Source: Erwinia pyrifoliae DSM 12163 (GTDB taxonomy: Bacteria > Pseudomonadota > Gammaproteobacteria > Enterobacterales > Enterobacteriaceae). Taken from it: 64,000 nucleotides of DNA. A program made the translations under genes and the position numbers. Below the pieces are notes generated by a model. It worked only from the letters and a program-made list of their open reading frames with translations, was not told the DNA's origin and ran no database searches. Shown in pieces: positions 58,411 through 64,000 of this stretch (position 1 is the stretch's first letter; each line of letters starts with the position of its first letter). The DNA lies in NCBI RefSeq assembly GCF_000026985.1, contig NC_017390.1, forward strand, positions 1,044,048 to 1,108,047, written 5' to 3'.

Positions 58411-59091
58411 ATGTCAGTTTCACCCGTTAACAATACCCGTGGCCCTGGTCAGGTTGATATGGGGAGCAGCGCTGCCGATATTTCCGGCAGCTTTATGACG
58501 CTGCTGATTGCCCAAATGCAGAATCAGGACCCGACTAACCCGATGGATAACAACCAGCTGACGTCGCAGCTGGCGCAGTTTAATACCGCTGCCGGGGTCG
58601 AGAAACTCAACGACTCAGTTGCCATTGTGGGCGGCATGCTGGTGCAGATGCAGGAGATGGGTGCTACCTCCTGGGTGGGGCGCGAAGTGATGATCGCAGG
58701 CGATGCCAAAGTTACCTGGGGTAATGCCGCAGAGCCATATGCTGATGCCGGTAAAGAGCTGAACTTCAATCTCAGCGGCGACGCGGAGACGGTCACGGTA
58801 ACCCTGACCAATGATAACGGTGAAAGCTATACCGCAGAGCTGAAGGATGCTAAGCCCGGGGTGAATAAGTTCAGTCTGAGCGATCTGGAGAACTTCCAGC
58901 CGTCGTCACCGCCAGCAGGCAGCGAGTATACCGTCACCTATTCTGCCAGCAATGCCGGGGGAGAAGCGCCAACGGTCACCGGGCTTGTCCTCGACAAGGT
59001 TGAGTCGGTGTCGTTTGACCAGGGACGTGCGGTGCTGCACCTTGCCAGTAAAGGCACCACCGCCATTAATGACATTTTTGTGATTCAGTAA
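58411..59091 (+). CDS. flgD: Hook cap/scaffold protein FlgD
   Basis: Temporary cap for hook assembly. The 226 residues carry the conserved FlgD N-domain (FMTLLIAQMQNQDPTNPMDNNQLTSQLAQFNTAAGVEKLN) and FlgD tudor/Ig-like C-domain. 9 bp after flgC. Confidence 0.95.
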   Translation: MSVSPVNNTRGPGQVDMGSSAADISGSFMTLLIAQMQNQDPTNPMDNNQLTSQLAQFNTAAGVEKLNDSVAIVGGMLVQMQEMGATSWVGREVMIAGDAKVTWGNAAEPYADAGKELNFNLSGDAETVTVTLTNDNGESYTAELKDAKPGVNKFSLSDLENFQPSSPPAGSEYTVTYSASNAGGEAPTVTGLVLDKVESVSFDQGRAVLHLASKGTTAINDIFVIQ

Positions 59092-59125
59092 CTCTCTTTC
59101 AAACCTTACTTTCTGGACATTTATT

Positions 59126-60358
59126 ATGAGCTTTTCACAAGGCCTTAGCGGACTGAACGCCGCAGCCAGCGCGCTGGACGTGGTGGGTAACAATATCGCC
59201 AACTCACAAACTTTTGGTTTTAAAGCCGGATCTATCGGTTTTGCGGATATTTTCGCCGGAGCACAGGGCATGGGCGTTCAGGTTGCGGGGAGTAGCCAGA
59301 ATTTCAAAGACGGCGGCCTGACCGGCACCGGCCGTAACATGGATATGGGCATTAATGGCAACGGTTTTTTCCGCCTGATGGATGAAGCGGGCCAGGCCTA
59401 TTACAGCCGCAACGGCCAGTTCGATACCGATGTTAACGGTTATATCACTAACCTGACTAACGGCCTGCGCCTGACCGGCTATCAGGCGACCGGTACGCCA
59501 CCTGCCATTCAGGCGGGTGCCGCCGTTGCGCCGATCCAGATCGATAAGACCGGGATGCCGCCGGTCGCCTCCACCAGCGGTAAGCTGAATGGCAACCTGA
59601 CGGCCAGCGCCGAAGTGGTGACTAAAACGCCTTTCGACCACACTGATGGCGAAACCTTTAACTCATCCAGTCAGATTGAAGCCTTCGACAGCCTCGGCAA
59701 TCGTCACACCATCGATATCTATTATGTGAAAACCGCAACGGGTGAATGGAAAGCCTATGCCAACGACGCCAGCGCGCCGGTGACCAGCGGTACGCCGCCC
59801 AAGTCTGAATACACCGAACTGGATATCAAATTTGATGAAAATGGCAAGCTGACCAACGATGCGGCCAGCAGCATTCTCAACGTCAAGAGCGCCGGCCTCA
59901 ACGGTGCGACCCCGCTGGATCTTCAGCTCGATCTCTCCGGCATCACGCAGCATGAGTCCGATGCCTCGACGTTTGAACCGGTGAAAACCGACGGCCACGC
60001 CGCCGGTAACTATGTCAACTTCCAGATCGGTGATAACGGTGAAATCACCGCTAACTACGACAACGGTGAAAAACAGCTGATCGCTCAGGTGGTACTGGCG
60101 AACTTCGCTAACCCCGGCGGTTTGCAGCAGAACGGCAATAACACCTGGGTGGAATCTCCGCAGTCCGGCGGTTCCATCATCGGAACGGCCGGCACCGGTA
60201 GCTTTGGTAGCCTGACCGGCGGTGCGCTGGAGAACTCCAACGTCGATCTGGGTAGCGAGATGGTCAATATGATTGTCTACCAGCGTAACTACCAGTCGAA
60301 CTCGCAGACTATCAAAACCCAGTCTGAGATGTTGCAGACCCTGGTTAATCTGCGCTAA
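59126..60358 (+). CDS. flgE: Hook protein FlgE
   Basis: Hook subunit, 410 residues. N-motif SFSQGLSGLNAAASALDVVGNNIANSQTFGFKAGSIGFADIFAG; C-motif LENSNVDLGSEMVNMIVYQRNYQSNSQTIKTQSEMLQTLVNL. The middle has beta-rich variable domains. Same operon, 34 bp after flgD. Confidence 0.97.
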   Translation: MSFSQGLSGLNAAASALDVVGNNIANSQTFGFKAGSIGFADIFAGAQGMGVQVAGSSQNFKDGGLTGTGRNMDMGINGNGFFRLMDEAGQAYYSRNGQFDTDVNGYITNLTNGLRLTGYQATGTPPAIQAGAAVAPIQIDKTGMPPVASTSGKLNGNLTASAEVVTKTPFDHTDGETFNSSSQIEAFDSLGNRHTIDIYYVKTATGEWKAYANDASAPVTSGTPPKSEYTELDIKFDENGKLTNDAASSILNVKSAGLNGATPLDLQLDLSGITQHESDASTFEPVKTDGHAAGNYVNFQIGDNGEITANYDNGEKQLIAQVVLANFANPGGLQQNGNNTWVESPQSGGSIIGTAGTGSFGSLTGGALENSNVDLGSEMVNMIVYQRNYQSNSQTIKTQSEMLQTLVNLR

Positions 60359-60370
60359 GGGCGGTCATAA

Positions 60371-61108
60371 ATGGATCGCGCTATCTATACCGCGATGAGC
60401 GCCGCGAATGCGGCGCTGAATCGCCAGGCGGTAACGTCTAACAATATGGCCAACGCCGCAACCACCGGTTTCCGCGCTCAAATGGCGGCGTTCCGCGCGG
60501 TACCGGTTGAAGGGGAAACCATCGCCACGCGCGCGCTGGTGGTCGACAGCACGCCGTACCATGATGGCAGCATGGGCCCGCTTAATCACACCGGTCGCAG
60601 CCTGGACGTTGCGCTGCCGCAGAACGGCTGGCTCGCCGTAGCCATGCCTGACGGCACCGAAGGCTATACCCGTAACGGTGCCATCGAGGTGGATCGTGAC
60701 GGGGCGCTCAGCGTCAACGGCTATCCGCTGATGGGCGACGGCGCACCATTGACGGTTCCACCGCAGTCGGCGGTCACCATCGCGCCGGACGGCACGCTGA
60801 CGGCGCTCGGTGCCGGCGACGACCCGACCACCGTCACGCCGGTCGGACGCCTGAAGATGGCCAACGCCAGTATCCAGGATTTACTGCACGGCGATGAAGG
60901 GCTGTTTCATCCGAAAGCGGGTGACTCACTGCCGGTTGACGCCGGGTTGCGCCTGAGTCCGGAAACGCTGGAAGGCAGCAACGTCAGTCCGGTGAAAGCC
61001 ATGACGGAGATGATCGCCACCGCCCGCAGCTTCGATATGAACATGAAAACCATCCGCACCGCCGATGAAAATGCCAAGCAGGCTAATCAGTTATTAAGTG
61101 TGGGCTAA
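60371..61108 (+). CDS. flgF: Proximal rod protein FlgF
   Basis: Rod subunit, 245 residues, with IYTAMSAANAALNRQAVTSNNMANAATTGFRAQM and C-motif GSNVSPVKAMTEMIATARSFDMNMKTIRTADENAKQANQLL. 12 bp after flgE. Confidence 0.97.
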   Translation: MDRAIYTAMSAANAALNRQAVTSNNMANAATTGFRAQMAAFRAVPVEGETIATRALVVDSTPYHDGSMGPLNHTGRSLDVALPQNGWLAVAMPDGTEGYTRNGAIEVDRDGALSVNGYPLMGDGAPLTVPPQSAVTIAPDGTLTALGAGDDPTTVTPVGRLKMANASIQDLLHGDEGLFHPKAGDSLPVDAGLRLSPETLEGSNVSPVKAMTEMIATARSFDMNMKTIRTADENAKQANQLLSVG

Positions 61109-61129
61109 AACCCGTACGGGAGTCATAAG

Positions 61130-61912
61130 ATGATCCGCTCTTTATGGATTGCAAAAACCGGTCTGGAAGCACAGCAGACCAATATGGACGTTATTTCCAA
61201 CAACCTGGCCAACGTCGGCAGCACCGGCTTTAAACGCCAGCGTGCGGTATTTCAGGATCTGCTCTATCAGACCATGCGCCAGCCTGGTGCACAGGCATCA
61301 GAACAGACGACCTTGCCGACCGGTATGCAGTTAGGTACGGGTGTTGCCACGGTGGCGACTCAGCGTATGCACACCCAGGGATCGCTGACGCAAACCGGCA
61401 GAGATTACGATATGGCGATCCAGGGTAAGGGCTTCTTTCAGGTGCAGCTGCCTGACGGCACCACGGCCTATACCCGCGATGGATCGTTCAGCCTGAATGA
61501 AAATGGTCAAATGGTGACGGCGGAGGGCAACCCGGTACAGCCAGATATTACCGTACCGGCCGATGCGCAGAAGTTGACCGTCGGCGAAGACGGTATTGTC
61601 ACCGCCACCGTGCCCGGGCAGGCAGCCCCGCAGCAGATTGGTCAGTTGACGCTGGCGAACTTTATCAATGATGCCGGCCTCGAAAGCCTGGGTGGCAATC
61701 TCTACGTAGAGACTCAGGCATCCGGTGCACCAAATGAAGCCACTCCCGGAATGGATGGAGCGGGTCGCCTTAAACACCAGTACATCGAAACGTCTAACGT
61801 CAACGTGGCGGAAGAGTTGGTGACGATGATCCAGGTTCAGCGCGCCTACGAAATCAACAGTAAAGCGGTTTCAGCTTCCGATCAGATGTTACAGCGTCTT
61901 GCCCAGCTGTAA
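61130..61912 (+). CDS. flgG: Distal rod protein FlgG
   Basis: Rod subunit, 260 residues, the usual length. N-motif [46 protein letters not shown]-motif [43 protein letters not shown]. 21 bp after flgF. Confidence 0.98.
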   Translation: MIRSLWIAKTGLEAQQTNMDVISNNLANVGSTGFKRQRAVFQDLLYQTMRQPGAQASEQTTLPTGMQLGTGVATVATQRMHTQGSLTQTGRDYDMAIQGKGFFQVQLPDGTTAYTRDGSFSLNENGQMVTAEGNPVQPDITVPADAQKLTVGEDGIVTATVPGQAAPQQIGQLTLANFINDAGLESLGGNLYVETQASGAPNEATPGMDGAGRLKHQYIETSNVNVAEELVTMIQVQRAYEINSKAVSASDQMLQRLAQL

Positions 61913-61976
61913 TCTTTACCTTTACCCGCCGACGGATGATGCCGGGCGGGTTGTGGACCCTTTAGTCATAAATGAT

Positions 61977-62690
61977 ATGAATAATTCTTGTTCTGTTTCT
62001 CATCACGGCTGGTGCCGCGTCGCCGCCATTAGCGCGGCTCTTTTGCTGACTGGCTGTGCGCATATCATGCAGCAACCGCTGGTTCAGGGACCCACTTCTG
62101 CGACACCATTACAGATGGCTCCGACCGGTGCCAGCGGCTCGCTGTTTCAGAGCGGGCAGGCTATGAACTATGGCTATCAGCCGATGTTTGAAGATCGCCG
62201 ACCGCGTAACGTCGGCGATACATTGACCATTCTGCTGCAGGAAAACGTCAGCGCCAGCAAAAGTTCGTCCGCCAGTGCCAACCGTAATGGATCCGCCGGG
62301 ATGGGGCTTGAAGTCGTACCGTCATCCGTCAGCGGTGCGCTTGGCAATGGCAAGCTGGATTTCAACGCCGAAGGTCAATCTGATTTCGCCGGCAAGGGCG
62401 GCGCTGCGGCGCGTAACACGTTCACCGGCACGATTACCGTCACCGTCAACCAGCTGCTGCCAAACGGTAACTTGCAGGTAGTGGGTGAAAAGCAGATCGC
62501 CATTAACCAGGGGACGGAATTTATCCGCTTCTCCGGGGTGGTTAACCCCCGCACCATCAGCGGCAGTAATACCGTGTCTTCGACGCAGGTTTCAGATGCG
62601 CGCATCGAATACGTCGGCAATGGCTATATCAATGAATCGCAGAACATGGGCTGGTTACAGCGCGTGTTATTGAATATCTCACCTTTCTGA
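61977..62690 (+). CDS. flgH: L-ring lipoprotein FlgH
   Basis: Outer-membrane L-ring subunit. The 237 residues (E. coli 232) have signal peptide and lipobox LLLTGC (Cys27 lipidated), and family blocks [29 protein letters not shown] and [36 protein letters not shown] chose the ATG at 61977 since the longer frame starts inside flgG; the ribosome site before it is weak. It overlaps no neighbour; flgI starts 2 bp after. Confidence 0.95.
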   Translation: MNNSCSVSHHGWCRVAAISAALLLTGCAHIMQQPLVQGPTSATPLQMAPTGASGSLFQSGQAMNYGYQPMFEDRRPRNVGDTLTILLQENVSASKSSSASANRNGSAGMGLEVVPSSVSGALGNGKLDFNAEGQSDFAGKGGAAARNTFTGTITVTVNQLLPNGNLQVVGEKQIAINQGTEFIRFSGVVNPRTISGSNTVSSTQVSDARIEYVGNGYINESQNMGWLQRVLLNISPF

Positions 62691-62691
62691 A

Positions 62692-63816
62692 ATGATGATG
62701 AAAAAACAAACCCTTTTAATGTCCGTTAGCGTGCTGCTGTGCTCTCTGCTGGTGGCACTCCCCAACATGGTTCGGGCCGAGCGTATACGCGATCTGACCT
62801 CGGTGCAGGGTGTACGCGCCAACACGCTGATGGGCTACGGCCTGGTGGTGGGGCTGGACGGCACCGGCGATCAGACCATGCAGGCTCCCTTCACCGGACA
62901 GAGCCTGAACAACATGCTCTCCCAGCTGGGGATTACCGTACCGGCCGGAACCAATATGCAGCTGAAGAATATTGCAGCGGTGATGGTCACTGCCGAACTG
63001 CCGGCATTTTCCCGGCCTGGTGACCGCATTGATATTGTCGTCTCTTCGCTCGGTAACGCTAAAAGTCTGCGCGGCGGTACGCTGCTGATGACGCCATTGA
63101 AAGGCGCGGATACCCAGATTTACGCCCTGGCACAAGGTAATGTCCTGATTTCCGGCGCAGGCGCGCAGGCGGGCGGCAGTCGGGTTCAGGTTAATCAGCT
63201 TAATGGCGGGCGCATTAGCGGTGGGGCAACCGTCGAACGGGAAGTGCCTAACGATTTTGCTAAGCAAACGGCGTTGCGCCTGCAGCTCAACGAGACCGAT
63301 TTTTCGCTGGCCCAGCAGATTAGCGATGCCATTAACCGCCGCTTTAGCGGCGGTGCGGTGCCTGAAGATGCGCGCACCGTACGCCTGTTCGGCCCGACTG
63401 ACGGGCCGTCACGCGTGCGCTTTCTCGCCAATATTCAGGACATACCGCTGCATGTTGCCGTGCAGGATGCCAAAGTGATCGTCAATTCGCGTACTGGATC
63501 GGTGGTGATGAACCGTCACGTTACCCTCGAATCCTGCGCCATTGCGCACGGTGGGCTGACCGTTGAGGTGGCGCAAAACAATCTTATCAGTCAACCGGAT
63601 ACGCCACTGGCAGGCGGTGAAACCGTGGTGGTGCCGCAGGCACAAATCTCGGTACGCGATAGCGGCGGCGCGCTGCAGCGTGTTAACAGCAGTGCGGATC
63701 TGAATAACGTGGTTCGCGCGTTAAACGGACTGGGCGCAACCCCTAACGAGCTGATGTCGATTTTACAGGCGATGAAAAGTGCTGGCTGTCTGCGGGCGAA
63801 GCTGGAGATTAACTGA
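62692..63816 (+). CDS. flgI: P-ring protein FlgI
   Basis: Periplasmic P-ring subunit around the rod. The 374 residues have a signal peptide ([29 protein letters not shown]) and the conserved mature start [33 protein letters not shown]. The conserved cysteine pair is in LESCAIAHG and [12 protein letters not shown]. It overlaps flgJ by one base. Confidence 0.97.
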   Translation: MMMKKQTLLMSVSVLLCSLLVALPNMVRAERIRDLTSVQGVRANTLMGYGLVVGLDGTGDQTMQAPFTGQSLNNMLSQLGITVPAGTNMQLKNIAAVMVTAELPAFSRPGDRIDIVVSSLGNAKSLRGGTLLMTPLKGADTQIYALAQGNVLISGAGAQAGGSRVQVNQLNGGRISGGATVEREVPNDFAKQTALRLQLNETDFSLAQQISDAINRRFSGGAVPEDARTVRLFGPTDGPSRVRFLANIQDIPLHVAVQDAKVIVNSRTGSVVMNRHVTLESCAIAHGGLTVEVAQNNLISQPDTPLAGGETVVVPQAQISVRDSGGALQRVNSSADLNNVVRALNGLGATPNELMSILQAMKSAGCLRAKLEIN

Positions 63817-64000
63817 TGAGCGCTAACCCACCGTTCAGCACTGCCGCATGGGATCTCCGTTCGCTTGATGCGCTCAAACTGAAGGCGACCAATAACGCAC
63901 CGCAGGCGCTCAAGGCTGCGGCGCAGCAGATGGAAGGGCTGTTTGTGCAGATGATGCTGAAAAGTATGCGTGACGCCAGTATCAAAGACGACGCGCTGCA
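63816..64000 (+). CDS. flgJ: FlgJ rod-cap/peptidoglycan hydrolase (partial)
   Basis: The ATG at 63816 overlaps the flgI stop (TGATG). The visible 61 codons read [21 protein letters not shown]...QALKAAAQQMEGLFVQMMLKSMRDASI, the N-terminal rod-scaffolding domain of FlgJ. The glucosaminidase domain lies beyond the window. Cut at 64000. Confidence 0.93.
   Translation, partial: MSANPPFSTAAWDLRSLDALKLKATNNAPQALKAAAQQMEGLFVQMMLKSMRDASIKDDAL

Overview
The window is enterobacterial chromosome with about 55 percent G+C. Gene content and order suggest Erwinia or a close relative (Erwiniaceae). This is inferred from remembered E. coli and Salmonella proteins and from the partial E. coli-like order rrf-kgtP-yfiM-pssA-patZ-tapT-trxC-yfiF, emrR-emrA-emrB, proVWX and nrdHIEF-ygaC; the species is not proven.

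Region 1 (1-14,000) begins in the spacer between 23S and 5S rRNA, which carries an ERIC-like palindromic repeat, followed by 5S rRNA and its terminator. Then come housekeeping and accessory genes: 2-oxoglutarate permease (kgtP), lipoprotein yfiM, phosphatidylserine synthase (pssA), protein lysine acetyltransferase (patZ/yfiQ), tRNA-modifying tapT (yfiP), thioredoxin 2 (trxC), an rRNA/tRNA methylase homologue (yfiF), the EmrRAB multidrug efflux operon and an intact YgaY-like MFS exporter.

Region 2 (14,000-26,600) holds the osmoprotectant ABC importer ProVWX, the class Ib ribonucleotide reductase operon nrdHIEF (with two helically phased NrdR-box candidates and a NrdI reading frame running 238 nt into nrdE), ygaC, one complete IS3-family element without target duplication, a small lipoprotein, speG and tsx.

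Region 3 (26,600-64,000) is one large flagellar and chemotaxis cluster. A leftward operon reads fliE-cheR-cheB-cheY-cheZ-flhB-flhA-flhE. Divergent from it, fliF-G-H-I-J-K and fliL-M-N-O-P-Q-R build the basal body, switch and export gate. Next is an accessory island: a 1127-residue methyltransferase/TPR/GT41 (SPINDLY/OGT-type) fusion, a VioA-like sugar aminotransferase, a hexapeptide-repeat acyltransferase and a ToxR/CadC-like membrane regulator with a membrane partner. Then follow fliC (leftward), fliD-S-T, flgA-M-N (leftward) and flgB-C-D-E-F-G-H-I-J, with flgJ cut by the window end.

The most interesting system is the accessory island beside fliC. Its sugar amination, sugar acylation and protein glycosylation functions, plus a fused methyltransferase, fit a compact flagellin-modification pathway, perhaps placing an acylated 4-amino-4,6-dideoxyhexose (viosamine-like) on flagellin. 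The flagellar cluster lacks flhDC, motAB, cheA, cheW, receptor genes and fliA within the window, so those must lie elsewhere.
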